Part shown: one piece after another, positions 9,366 through 19,459 of the stretch
Position numbering within the stretch: the first letter of the stretch is position 1
Layout: the number at the start of each line of letters is the position of its first letter
Assembly: GCA_963757065.1 (NCBI GenBank)
Contig: CAVWQC010000002.1
Span: forward strand, 310,001-374,000
Length of the DNA: 64,000 bases
Source of the DNA: PNON01 sp963757065
GTDB lineage: Bacteria > Chloroflexota > Anaerolineae > Anaerolineales > Anaerolineaceae
Reading direction: 5' to 3'
The notes under the pieces: generated by a model
What the model was told of the DNA's origin: nothing
What the model saw: the letters and a program-made list of their open reading frames with translations, nothing else
The model's database searches: none
Made by a program: the position numbers and the translations under genes

Positions 9366-11969
9366 TCATAGGTTTACTTCTAAAATGGTTGTATTAGCTT
9401 TTTGATACACAATTTTCCAGGGTACTCCATCCAATTGATAGAATTTGGCAAGGCCTTCCAGAGGATATATCGCCAGTTCCAATTGGCCGACAACAATATA
9501 TTTCACTCTATATTTTTGAAGGAAAGAGATCGAATCAGGTATGGATGTTGTGGAATAGAACGAAGCGATCTCTGCAACACGTCCTGTAACCCATTCTTCG
9601 GGAGTTACAGCCCTTTGCTGCCTTTGATGCCAGTTCCAACCCAATACACCGGGTAAACCGGTGTTGATGGTGTAGCGGTTTCCCCAGCGGTATTCAACTA
9701 CATTCCCTTCGACAATCACGGGAGATCCTTTGACATTCGCCAGCATCCATCGGATACCATCCAGGTCTTCTGCCAGCTGCATGGTGTGACCATTCTCTTC
9801 ATATGTGGCGCCAATCATATAATTGATACCATTCAATGAATGGGACGCTGTATCCACATAACGGTCGGTGATCTTATCTATTCCACCAAAAATTGGGAAC
9901 ATAGCTGCACCTAACAATAACAGGCTTGCTGCTGTCCGATAAACCGGTCCCCAGTGCATCCTGCCTGCATTCATCCGTTCCAGAATCCACCAGGCAGAAG
10001 CTGCAGCGCTAATGGCAAATAGCGTCCACACTTGAAGGTAAAACTTGAAGACCGTATTCATTCTACCGATATCACCCTTGAGAACGAAGACTTCCACAAA
10101 AAGTGTCAATACCAGGCCGGTACCAACAAAAAACAGGACCACCCGCTTGATATCCGGCAAATCCGGGCGGATCATGATCACTGCAGCCCAGGCAGCCAAA
10201 GGCAATACAAACCAGGCTATCCCGGCTCCCACATAAATCAATAAAATGGTGAGGAGGATTACAAGGATAAATAATCCTTGAACCAGCCAGAGATAAGGCC
10301 GGATCTTTGAAAGTGACCTAAGCGGGGTAAATGCCATCCAATCAATGGTTTCTCCACTCAGCCAGGCAATAATAAAGAACAGGAATACACCCCAATGCGT
10401 AATATATGACCAGAAAGGTGTGGTGGTCCCTTTCCATAGTTCAACAGAGTTATAGCCAGCCCCGTACCAATAAGTGAAAGGTTGGTACAACAGCATGGAT
10501 AACCCTGCAATCGCCGCCAGGAAAAGAACAAGTCTGATCCAGAAATGGTTAAGAATTGGAATGTCCTTCCAAAACTCGTTCTGTTCACTCTTCCACCTGA
10601 AGCTGAAATATACAATACACAACAAGCTCAACGCCAGATAAACTGGGAAATCCCACGTATTGGTGGGTCGCAGTGCACCCACAGCCATTGCCCCGGTGAA
10701 CAAGACAGCGCCAATGCCCAACAACTTCAATAGCCTGGTTTCTCCGCCGATATGACCTTTCCCCAGGATCAAACCTGTGATCCAACCCATCACCAGGATC
10801 GTGATCGGTAATGCGATCATGTGAGCATGCATATCCGCATATAGAAAGGTGAAAAACGGGAATTCGGTGATTGGTTCCACATCGTTTGGAGCCGGAATAG
10901 CCCGGCTGGGGATCCAATACCAATCCCCTGGTGAGAATGGGAGCTTTACTCCTTTTACCAGCTCTACAAACCCCTTAAATGACCAGATCCAGCGCTGGAA
11001 CACATTTGCAAGGAGAATATCTCCACCTGGTGCTGCCAATCGCTGCAAACCCTGCCAGATCATGCGGACTGTCCCTAAATTGCCCAATAGTACCAATCCG
11101 GCAGCGCCAGCCAGGCCAAACACATAAGGCATCCAAGGATGTATTGCCTTCTCAATTAATTCTTCACCTTCAGGTATTTGCCTACTGGAATTTTGGCTAT
11201 GCGTAGTAATATTCCAGATGATCGAGAACATGCCGACAGCCATAATGCTATATAGTGTCGGAAGGATCAGATTATATGCCAGGGATGGCATGATTCCTAC
11301 CAGCTTTACGAGCATCCCTACGATGACAAACCCATAATAGTAGTAATTGATATATCCGCCGGCAAACCAGGGATCATAAGGCGGGAATGTGGTGCTTTTA
11401 ATGACCGCATTAAAGTAGGAGAAATCCATCGGCTTCTCGCCGCCCTTGTAGGGGTGCCAGAGATCAGGATTACCAACCCGGATCAGTAGATCGATCAGGA
11501 AGAAGAGTAAGATCACGCCTTCAATGATCAAAACTACTCTCTTTTTCTCAGCGAAGAATGTTTTCAACTCATTTTTTTGAACAAGAGCCAAAATCAGGTT
11601 TATGGCAGCAATGACCATCAGGACAGCAAAGAGAGTCAATCTGGTAACCGGTATTCCAACTGATCCGACCCACCAACTGAGCAGTGCAAAGAGCAGCATT
11701 CCCGTCATGCGTGAGAAAGCATAGCCCTTATCTTTCAACCCCGGGAAGGCAAGATGGACCAATGGAAATACCATCAATCCCAGTAAACCGATGACGAGAT
11801 ACCAAAGGACAGCGCTTACAGCCGGATACGTATTAATAATGTTATTAACATTGAATAACTCATACCAGGTGCCACCTGATTGTTGTTGGATCAACCGATT
11901 TTCAGGCAGGAGAAGATCCTTCTGCTTCTGCGGACGCATGGGTACATCGTTCAACGGCAAGTGGACCAC
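9366..11969 (-). CDS. DUF2298 (Chlor_Arch_YYY) membrane protein, copy 2
   Basis: This is an intact 867-residue polytopic membrane protein. Shared blocks with copy 1 are GEKPMDFSYFNAVIKSTTF, DPWFAGGYINYYYYGFVIV, EFPFFTFLYADMHAHMIALP, RPTNTWDFPVYLALSL and RMNTVFKFYLQVWTLFA. A large extramembrane tail from about residue 710 contains LPGVLGWNWHQRQQR, similar to the tail of copy 1 (MPGVLGWPPHESQWR). The longest start is a GTG at 11969; an in-frame ATG at 11939 is an alternative, and neither has a strong ribosome site. The gene starts 20 nt after the GT39 stop at 11989, so the two are probably co-transcribed. The function is inferred from context only. Confidence 0.85.
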   Translation of the reverse strand: MVHLPLNDVPMRPQKQKDLLLPENRLIQQQSGGTWYELFNVNNIINTYPAVSAVLWYLVIGLLGLMVFPLVHLAFPGLKDKGYAFSRMTGMLLFALLSWWVGSVGIPVTRLTLFAVLMVIAAINLILALVQKNELKTFFAEKKRVVLIIEGVILLFFLIDLLIRVGNPDLWHPYKGGEKPMDFSYFNAVIKSTTFPPYDPWFAGGYINYYYYGFVIVGMLVKLVGIMPSLAYNLILPTLYSIMAVGMFSIIWNITTHSQNSSRQIPEGEELIEKAIHPWMPYVFGLAGAAGLVLLGNLGTVRMIWQGLQRLAAPGGDILLANVFQRWIWSFKGFVELVKGVKLPFSPGDWYWIPSRAIPAPNDVEPITEFPFFTFLYADMHAHMIALPITILVMGWITGLILGKGHIGGETRLLKLLGIGAVLFTGAMAVGALRPTNTWDFPVYLALSLLCIVYFSFRWKSEQNEFWKDIPILNHFWIRLVLFLAAIAGLSMLLYQPFTYWYGAGYNSVELWKGTTTPFWSYITHWGVFLFFIIAWLSGETIDWMAFTPLRSLSKIRPYLWLVQGLFILVILLTILLIYVGAGIAWFVLPLAAWAAVIMIRPDLPDIKRVVLFFVGTGLVLTLFVEVFVLKGDIGRMNTVFKFYLQVWTLFAISAAASAWWILERMNAGRMHWGPVYRTAASLLLLGAAMFPIFGGIDKITDRYVDTASHSLNGINYMIGATYEENGHTMQLAEDLDGIRWMLANVKGSPVIVEGNVVEYRWGNRYTINTGLPGVLGWNWHQRQQRAVTPEEWVTGRVAEIASFYSTTSIPDSISFLQKYRVKYIVVGQLELAIYPLEGLAKFYQLDGVPWKIVYQKANTTILEVNL

Positions 11970-11988
11970 CCTGGTGAGGTCGACGCTG

Positions 11989-14316
11989 TTAAATAAAGTC
12001 CTGTGTTACTTCAGGACTATATGAAGATGTCTTCCGGAAGATCAATACTTTGGGATGGTCATAAACTGTAAAGGCTTCTTCGGCAAACTGGTCGTTGATA
12101 CGCAAACTACCCAGGTTTGGGTCTGATTGGAACACTTTTACCAGTTCAAAACCAAGCTGTCCGTTGAACATCCCCGGTTGGGCAACGCTGTAACACCAGA
12201 TCAAATCCTTGTTTTCAGGGCAGCCTAATAAATTTCGATAATACAAGGTAGCCATGGGATACCTTTCAGGTATCCTGACTGTGGTTGCCCACTGCCGATT
12301 TGAACTAATGAAAATCACATCCGCTTGATCCAGGTTGGTTATAAAACGCTGGCGCTTATCACTGTCTTCTTCCCAATACATCTGGAAATTCAAACCACCC
12401 GGATAAATTCCACCATAACCGTCATAATTATCTATACGCAGCGGCAGCCCATCATCCCAATCGGATTCATTCGCCGGGGCGGTTCCATAGAAAGTAAATG
12501 CTGACCCACCTTCTGGAGCGTCCAGAATGATCTGATACACATGGTTTTTCGTAACCCGAAAAGGCTTATCCAATTTGAACAGATAAGAATCCCCACGGTA
12601 ATCAGATTTGGCAATAAAATCTGCAGTTACACTTGACCCGGACGATATTCCTTTTTCCGCATCTTCAAGACGAATATTGAATTCTTTTACTCCGCTTACA
12701 GCATAAAGGTCCACCATTTTGTAAACAAATATCTCGTTGATGTCCCCGGTGGCATTCGCAGTGAAGCTGAATAGACCTGGATTCTCATTATCGATCTGCA
12801 TGCCTTCCGGGTAAGGCAAAGGCTGATTGTAGATTTCCTCTGAAGTGACGATGTGAAGATTGATCGGTCCAGGTATATTCTGGTAGATCCAGCGGGAGGC
12901 TTCGATGCGGGTGACAGGCCGGGTATAGATGCGGGTGAATGCATAAGCCCATAATCCGGTACCTACGACTGTGATCAGCGTAAGGATTATTGCGATTCCT
13001 CTTAGGCTGTGCTCCTCAGAATCCTCTTTTACTTTATCCCACAGGTAAAAGATCAGCCATGCCCCCATGATGACCAGGGTTGGATAAACCAATACCATGT
13101 AACGCATTGAAGGATTCCATGCTTGTGACTGCCAGGTAAAATACACTGCTGTCCACAGCCAGATAATGATATGCTGACCCCAATCCCGTTTGATCATTCG
13201 CCATGCCATTACAAGAAAGCCTGACCAGACGAGTATTCCCAACGGAATTCCCATTCCCCAACGAATAATATTTTCCAAGGCGAAGGTAGCAGGTCGGCGC
13301 GCCCATTGGAGGGCTGGTGGAAAATCAGCTTTTCCGCTGGTCTGTCCGGCCAGTTCTTTAAAGTTTTCCAATAATTTAGAATTGGGAATGATGCCAAAGA
13401 AACCGGGACCACTAAATGCGTAAGGTTGGAAAATCCTGAAGACAAAAAAAGCCGCGATAGCGCTGAACATAAAATTTCTTAAAACTGGAATAATCCAATA
13501 TTTTCTTTCTGTTTTGGGTAACCTGACAAACCAGGGTAAGACAGCAATCGGCAGTAAGATGGCGACCGGTGCAGCACTGATTTTGGAAGACATCGCCAAC
13601 CCGAGTGCAACACCAAATAGCAGGTAATAACCTATCCCCGACCACCTGGAATAAATGCTCTTTAAGATGCTAATCAGTGGATTATTTTGTCCAGTTTCTT
13701 TAATAGTTAAAGAATTTTGATTGGAATAAACCAGCACCGCAAAATACACTGCCAGGGTGGTGAAAAAGCACAGGAAGGTATCCACGGCAAAATAATGCGA
13801 GATCTGGATCTGCATTACGGAAAATGCGAAGAATATCGATGCCAGGAATCCGATCCTTTTATCGTAAAGCTTGGTCCCAATAAGGTACACCAACAGCAGA
13901 GTGAAGAGATCAAATACCGCCGAAACCTGCCTGCCTAGGACATTCACCTGGTCATATCCAGATTGTCCTGTCCATTCAGCCAGATAACGAACAACAATAA
14001 TAGGTAGATCGCCATATACATAGAAGCCGTGACCGCGATTGTGAGGGTTCAGGCTGGAGGATTCTGTATTGAAGTATTCGGCAAACGAATTCACCGGTGA
14101 GATATCCGTCTCCACCATGGTGAGGAAGCGTTCATCCGGATGCAAATGCTGAGATTCATCCCATTTGATTCCCACAAACCGGAAGTATCCACCGATAAGA
14201 ATCACAAGGATCAAAAGCAGGTCAAAATACCAGTATTTGGGAAATTTCCATTTATTTTCTCGAATATCCGATTCGATCATTGGTGTTTCATTGGGTTCTA
14301 TCATTGGTGTATTCAT
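11989..14316 (-). CDS. GT39-family (PMT/ArnT-like) glycosyltransferase
   Basis: The 775-residue integral membrane protein carries HLHPDERFLTMVE in its first large outer loop at about residue 60. This is the acidic 'HPDE' motif that holds the catalytic Asp/Glu in dolichol- or polyprenol-phosphate-sugar glycosyltransferases. SHYFAVDTFLCFFTTLAVYF is the next conserved loop/helix. After about 450 residues of membrane domain, a soluble extracytoplasmic region of ~300 residues has a beta-rich composition (for example EGGSAFTFYGTAPANES), which may bind sugar. It would move a sugar from a polyprenyl phosphate to an acceptor outside the membrane. It lies 10 nt from the second GT39 gene. Donor and acceptor are unknown. 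Confidence 0.85.
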   Translation of the reverse strand: MNTPMIEPNETPMIESDIRENKWKFPKYWYFDLLLILVILIGGYFRFVGIKWDESQHLHPDERFLTMVETDISPVNSFAEYFNTESSSLNPHNRGHGFYVYGDLPIIVVRYLAEWTGQSGYDQVNVLGRQVSAVFDLFTLLLVYLIGTKLYDKRIGFLASIFFAFSVMQIQISHYFAVDTFLCFFTTLAVYFAVLVYSNQNSLTIKETGQNNPLISILKSIYSRWSGIGYYLLFGVALGLAMSSKISAAPVAILLPIAVLPWFVRLPKTERKYWIIPVLRNFMFSAIAAFFVFRIFQPYAFSGPGFFGIIPNSKLLENFKELAGQTSGKADFPPALQWARRPATFALENIIRWGMGIPLGILVWSGFLVMAWRMIKRDWGQHIIIWLWTAVYFTWQSQAWNPSMRYMVLVYPTLVIMGAWLIFYLWDKVKEDSEEHSLRGIAIILTLITVVGTGLWAYAFTRIYTRPVTRIEASRWIYQNIPGPINLHIVTSEEIYNQPLPYPEGMQIDNENPGLFSFTANATGDINEIFVYKMVDLYAVSGVKEFNIRLEDAEKGISSGSSVTADFIAKSDYRGDSYLFKLDKPFRVTKNHVYQIILDAPEGGSAFTFYGTAPANESDWDDGLPLRIDNYDGYGGIYPGGLNFQMYWEEDSDKRQRFITNLDQADVIFISSNRQWATTVRIPERYPMATLYYRNLLGCPENKDLIWCYSVAQPGMFNGQLGFELVKVFQSDPNLGSLRINDQFAEEAFTVYDHPKVLIFRKTSSYSPEVTQDFI

Positions 14317-14325
14317 ATCAAATCA

Positions 14326-16480
14326 TTAATTCCCTGGTCCGACCAGCATAATTAGAAAATCTCTTCCCGGAACTTTAGAAGTAAATGTTGTTACTTTTGC
14401 TGATGGATACATGGCAAGTAAAGTATTTAAATCTGCTGTATCCTGTGTATTGAGAATGAATAATTTCGGGGCATCCAGGAATTTCGTTTCTTCAAAATTC
14501 TGAGGCCAGATCGCATAATCTTTTATCGGGAATCCAGCTTCGATGCTGACCAGGCGTGTGTCCACCCAGTATGGGTATCCAACCACCCAGGCTGTATCCG
14601 GTGTGCCAACCGAATCTGCAAAACTTCGAATAACATGACCCATCTCAGATGTGTTTCCAGATGATTCTCGATAATTCTTCAAATACGAATCAAATAAGAA
14701 ATCGTAATTCTGACGGGCTGAGCCAAAAATCAACCCTGCCGCTATAAGAAACGCAACAACTTTCCCCAACCTACCTTTGACCATCCTCTCCAAGGCTGCC
14801 AGGAAACCATCCAGGCATAAGGCGATGATCAGATAAACCGGGATAATGGCGCCAGCAGTCCGGTTAAGAACAGGATTTTCCTCTGGAAACGCAATGGATA
14901 GGATGGATGGAAGCATCAGGACCGGGACAGAAAGGACCATAAAAAGATCCAGCCAATTTCGTTTTTGAACATATCTTACTATTAATAGAACCATTCCCAA
15001 ATAGAATAAGGCTGCTGTGATCACATCCAAAGCCGGACGGTAGGTTATGGAATGCAGCCAGGTATTCCCGTCATTCACCCCAAACATCAACATCGCGTTC
15101 TTAACATTATCCAGAAAGATCACGAATGGATTGCCAGGGAAAGGTCTTTCCACTTCACCCAGTCTTGTAGCCAATCGATAAGTAAAAACATCCGGGTGAT
15201 GGATGGCGTATCTGATCAAGGGTATTGCCACAATAGTAGAGGTAACACCCATCATGATCGTTCCGAACAAGGCTTTCTCCCAGTTGGGTCGATTCCGCCT
15301 GTGCAGTATGAAAAGAAATACACCAAAAACCAGCAGAATTGGAACTGCACGATACGGTGAGTAACCATGTAACCCAATACCGATGGCAATACCAGCCCAT
15401 ACAAAGTCATTCCGGGTTCCATTCTTCAACCCCTTCAGCAGGTAATACAGTGCAGGAGCTGTAAAAAGTGGATAGAGTGCAAATCTCAGCCCAACCCTGG
15501 AGATCACATTCGGCCAGAAAGCAATACCAGCTAAGATGAGGGCAAGAAATGCCACCCGTTTGTTCCAGAATTCCTTCGCGATCAGGTAAAGATAAGGAAG
15601 AGTTAGTAAACCAGCTGCAACCATACCAATCTTCAGGCTGATGAATGATATGCCGGTGTGGAATAATTTCATGACCAGGATGGTCCAATAGAACTGAAAT
15701 GCTTCCCTGCCTGTGTTTCGTTGAAAGAAAATTGACCATTGACCATCCAGTACATCCTGGATGTCCATTAATTTTTCGGCATGATCGCTGGTCATCTCAG
15801 GTGGGACAGTATCCAATTGGTATGTTCGGAAGAAAATAATGAGAATTACTGCTGCAAACAGGAGAATCGTTCCCCAGCCAACATTTATTTTCCAATTCCC
15901 GGCTCTCACACTTACGAAAAACTGTTTGATTCCGGATTTAATAGGTCCGAAATCAAGAAATCCCGCAAGGAAACACAAAATACTGGCGCACCAAAGAGTG
16001 AGATTTATAAAACCAAATACATCTCCACTAAAAGCTATAAAAGCAAAAATCGCTAATATCGTACCAGCAAGGAGGAACTGCCAGCGGATTTTAAAATTTG
16101 GCCAGACTTCTTCGGAAATATCCAAATTTTCTGCAATGATCCATTCCTGGGAAATGACACTCCAGATCAACATAGAAAATGCTGCCGCATAAAGAGCGAG
16201 GGCAGCTTCATTGGACGGTTTTGGAGGTTCAAGCAATCCCTGGGCGATAAATGCGACCGCTATTGCTATGAGTGACCGCCAGGGTATTCTTATTTGTTTG
16301 AAATCGAATTTTAATGCCGGTGTTGTTATTCGGGATTCCAATCCGGCCGGAATTGTTTCCACCGTGGCTCTCAATGGCAATCTCAACTTCTTCAGGTTTA
16401 GGAAAATGCAGATCTGATTTTTCCCAAAACTTCAATTTAGCTTTTACATAGTCCAGAACAGAGGGTTCATTCATAGTCAT
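14326..16480 (-). CDS. GT39-family glycosyltransferase, N-terminal frameshift
   Basis: The main frame can begin only at a TTG (16386), while another frame begins at ATG 16480, 8 nt past the methyltransferase stop, with MTMNEPSVLDYVKAKLKFW. Removing one base near 16395 joins them as FPKPEELRLPLRATVETIPA and gives 717 residues. That N-terminal 'LDYVKAKL' lead is the expected cytoplasmic arm, so ATG 16480 is preferred. The outer loop has DTVPPEMTSDHAEKLMD, the acidic catalytic loop of GT39-like enzymes, followed by FFQRNTGREAFQFYW. About twelve membrane segments and a short soluble tail follow. It would use a lipid-linked sugar donor. Substrates are unknown. Confidence 0.8.
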
Positions 16481-16488
16481 TGTATGTT

Positions 16489-17211
16489 TTAGACTTTTTT
16501 TGCAATAAAGATGATGCTCTCTCCCCATTTAGGTGGAAGAAAGACCCAACCTGTAATGGCTTGAAAACCACCAAGGGACCCAAATAATAGTTTCTGCATT
16601 CCAGTAGGTAACCCTTTAATATACGGAACATCCCAAAATCCATCAGCAAATGTTTTCACTATTTTCATCCCGGATGAATAAACCATTTCTTTCCATGCTT
16701 CTGGAGTGCGGAGTGATATGTGTGTCGGATCCTGATATCCGATCCATGAGGCACCTTTGAGTGGTTTCAGCAGTGAGCTCAAGTTTGGTGTGGCAAGTAT
16801 AAGAGTCCCACCGGGTGAAAGGATCCGGCCAATTTCATGGATTGCTTTTTCCGGGTCGGGCAAATGCTCAACCACATGCTTACTGATTATCGCATGAAAC
16901 GAATTATTCGGATAAGGAAGCTCACCTGCAGACGAACAAACCAGGTGTGTATTTGTTGCAACTTTTGCGGTTTGTCTTAATGCCCAGTGGTTGATGTCCA
17001 TCCCGAACGTCTCGAAATCAGGTTCCAACTGCCCAACCAGGTGACCCAGACCACAACCTTCTTCCAATAGTCTTCCACTATTTTTAGCATAACGGCGGGT
17101 CAAAGTTGCATAAAACCGGTTAGACCACCAATATTGAGAGTATTTCGCAAACGAAACCGTTTCATAAGTATTTGTTGAAAAATACTTATCGTCAAATGGT
17201 GTTTCAGGCAT
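16489..17211 (-). CDS. Class I SAM-dependent methyltransferase
   Basis: The 240-residue cytoplasmic methyltransferase shows motif I as LLEEGCGLGHLVGQL (~51-65), an acidic strand end FGMDINHWAL, the HVVEHLPDPEKAI block and GGTLILATPN. This matches the Methyltransf_11/UbiE-like superfamily. It sits one base after the GT4 gene and 8 nt before the GT39 gene, so it is part of the glycosylation operon and may methylate a sugar or glycolipid intermediate. That role is inferred from position. The start ATG at 17211 gives a normal family length. Confidence 0.85.
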   Translation of the reverse strand: MPETPFDDKYFSTNTYETVSFAKYSQYWWSNRFYATLTRRYAKNSGRLLEEGCGLGHLVGQLEPDFETFGMDINHWALRQTAKVATNTHLVCSSAGELPYPNNSFHAIISKHVVEHLPDPEKAIHEIGRILSPGGTLILATPNLSSLLKPLKGASWIGYQDPTHISLRTPEAWKEMVYSSGMKIVKTFADGFWDVPYIKGLPTGMQKLLFGSLGGFQAITGWVFLPPKWGESIIFIAKKV

Positions 17212-17212
17212 A

Positions 17213-18379
17213 CTATTGAGTATCTCCGGCTAATAAATTCTCAAACAGTTTTTCGTATACTGCTGCAACTGTATCAGGAGAAAAATAATCAATGATCCAG
17301 GCCGGATCTTTAATATATTTTTGCCGATCCTTTAATATTGTGCAGATCTTTTCAGCAAGCATTTTCGAATCGCCAATTTCGAATACTTCCCCCATCCCTG
17401 TCATCTTCACCGGTTGGCGTACTCCCGGGAGGTTGGCAGCTGCCACCGGAACCCCATTCATCATAGCTTCGATCTGAACCAGTCCAAATGATTCGGTGGA
17501 ATTCAAACTTGGGACAGTGATGACATCCAGGTTGGGGTAAAAAGCTGCCATTTCTTTTTGATTAAGGACTCCCAGCCATTTCCAGTGCCCTTCGTTAATA
17601 TATTGGTTAATTTTTGGAAAAAGCCTGGCAGCGTATGCATCTTCGCCAAGCACGTTCTGATATTGTCCAGCGAAGAGGACAACTGCTTTTGGATATTCTT
17701 TTAGAATTGCAGGCATGGCATCCAGAAGGACTTCCACACCTTTTTCTGTTGCGAACCGGGCTGCCATCCCGATCACCGGTCCACGATTCGTGAGGTCATG
17801 GTCAATAGCAAATTTCTCAACAGTACCCGGTTCGGCAACTGGTAATATTACCGGAGGTTGAATAATGCCCGTCTTTTGTTTATATTTTTTGAGGTACGGA
17901 GAATTGTCCGCATAATCCTGGGTGTAGGTGATGATCTTATTGGTAAACCAGGCAGCCAGGTTATTCATGACATGCACAACCTGGTTGACTATGGAATTGA
18001 ATAATCCTGACGGCATTTGGAGGTCACAATGATATGTGATCACCGAAGGTTTCCCGAATAATCTACCCCGAAGGGCAACACCTGCTGCATCAAATTGTGG
18101 CAAATGCAAGTGGATCACATCTGTGTTTCTCACCAGCTTTGTTGCCTGATAACCGAATGCAGGTGAAATGACTCCCTTGCTGATCCGCATCAGAACCTTC
18201 GAACGGATGACCTTTACTCCATCCACCACTTCTTCCAGGGGTAATTTTTTATCATATTGGGTAGTAAATACAGTCACATCATGACCGCGCTTAACTAATG
18301 CACCAGCCAATCGTTCGGTATAGATGGTTAATCCACTGGTGTGCGGACGGTAATAGGTTAATACAATGAGGATCCGCAT
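17213..18379 (-). CDS. GT4-family glycosyltransferase
   Basis: The 388-residue GT-B fold enzyme opens with MRILIVLTYYRPHTSGLTIY, where the PHxSG-type loop is the N-terminal acceptor/donor site of GT4 enzymes. The C-terminal half has GPVIGMAARFATEKGVEVLL and the nucleotide-sugar signature SLNSTESFGLVQIEAMMNG, in which the EX7E-type pattern is visible. It would transfer a sugar from a nucleotide donor to a lipid- or glycan-linked acceptor in the cytoplasm. It is followed after 1 nt by the methyltransferase and preceded after 13 nt by the epimerase, so the three are clearly one transcription unit. Sugar identity cannot be told. Confidence 0.88.
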   Translation of the reverse strand: MRILIVLTYYRPHTSGLTIYTERLAGALVKRGHDVTVFTTQYDKKLPLEEVVDGVKVIRSKVLMRISKGVISPAFGYQATKLVRNTDVIHLHLPQFDAAGVALRGRLFGKPSVITYHCDLQMPSGLFNSIVNQVVHVMNNLAAWFTNKIITYTQDYADNSPYLKKYKQKTGIIQPPVILPVAEPGTVEKFAIDHDLTNRGPVIGMAARFATEKGVEVLLDAMPAILKEYPKAVVLFAGQYQNVLGEDAYAARLFPKINQYINEGHWKWLGVLNQKEMAAFYPNLDVITVPSLNSTESFGLVQIEAMMNGVPVAAANLPGVRQPVKMTGMGEVFEIGDSKMLAEKICTILKDRQKYIKDPAWIIDYFSPDTVAAVYEKLFENLLAGDTQ

Positions 18380-18392
18380 TTTTCGCCTGAGT

Positions 18393-19419
18393 TTATTTGA
18401 ACAGATCTGGATTGTTTTTGACCCAATTAAATAACCGGCTGATACCTTCCACCGGAGTGACCTCAGGCGTCCACCCTAGTTCATTTTCTGCTTTACGGAT
18501 ATCAGAGATGTACACTGCCTGATCTCCTGGACGCCAATCCCCCTTCGCAACGGGGATGGGATGCCCTACCAATTTTTCAAGTATGGGTCCGAATTGCTTC
18601 CAGATGGATATGGTATTCTCAGCTCCGCCGCCAATATTCAAAACACGTCCCGGTTTACCGACTGCCTGTTCAATCGCCAGGTCGTATGCATTTAATAGAT
18701 CGTCGACAAATAAGATATCGCGAACTTGCTTGCCATCGCCATAGATCGTTATTGGTTTGCCCGTAATAGCGGCAATAACGAACCAGGCGACCCAACCCTG
18801 GTCTTCCATCCCAAATTGGTGGGTGCCATAAATGCAGCTCTGACGTAAAACTACTGAAGGCAGACCATAGATGCGGGAATAATCTCTGACATACTGGTCA
18901 CCAGTCCCTTTGGAGCAGCCATACGGTGAATGGAAATCTAGTGACAGGGTCTCAGGAATGCCATAAGGATAATCCGCATATTCATATCGGTCGTCTTTCT
19001 CGACGGTCTTTACTTCTTCCATGCCCCCGTACACTTTATTCGTGGAAGCGTACAATACCACCGGTTTGCTGCCACTGAGGCGGGCAGCTTCCACCAGGTT
19101 GAATGTCCCCAATGCATTGATCTCAAAATCTTCGCGAGGATTTGTGACTGAGGTTGTTACAGCTACCTGTGCAGCAAGATGAACGATCACATTCATCCCC
19201 AGTGCAGCATTCGCAATCGCATCGTGGTCTACGTATATCAGCTTCAATGAGTTTAAATGATTGTCCGTATTCCCGACGCAGCCATTCCAGATTGAGCTTA
19301 CTGCCCGAGCGGGAAAGGTTATCATAAATGGTTACATTTTCACCACGCTGGATCAACCTGGAAACGTAATTTGACCCGATAAAACCTGCACCACCAGTCA
19401 CCAAATAACTCTTTGCCAT
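18393..19419 (-). CDS. CDP-paratose 2-epimerase-like SDR, frameshifted
   Basis: Two frames join into 341 residues when one extra A near 19230 is removed, restoring KLIEADIRDHDAIANAAL. Rossmann motif VTGGAGFIGSNYV is near the start and YDNLSRSGSKLNLEWLRREY is typical of tyvelose/CDP-paratose epimerases. The catalytic block SPYGCSKGTGDQYVRDYSR carries the YxxxK pair, and CIYGTHQFGMEDQGWVAWF with IYGDGKQVRDILFVDD fits the same subgroup. Start ATG 19419 has AAGAAGGG upstream; upstream in-frame starts overlap or near lepA and are less likely. It would invert C2 of a nucleotide-linked 3,6-dideoxyhexose or a related sugar for the surface glycan. The exact substrate is not proven. Confidence 0.82.
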
Positions 19420-19459
19420 GTAACCCTTCTTAGTCATTACCTTTGAAATTAGTTTTAAC

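Noticed and set aside
16386..16386. TTG at 16386 as start of the GT39 gene
   Set aside because: An ATG at 16480, 8 nt after the previous stop, opens a typical N-terminal arm in another frame; a one-base repair joins them.
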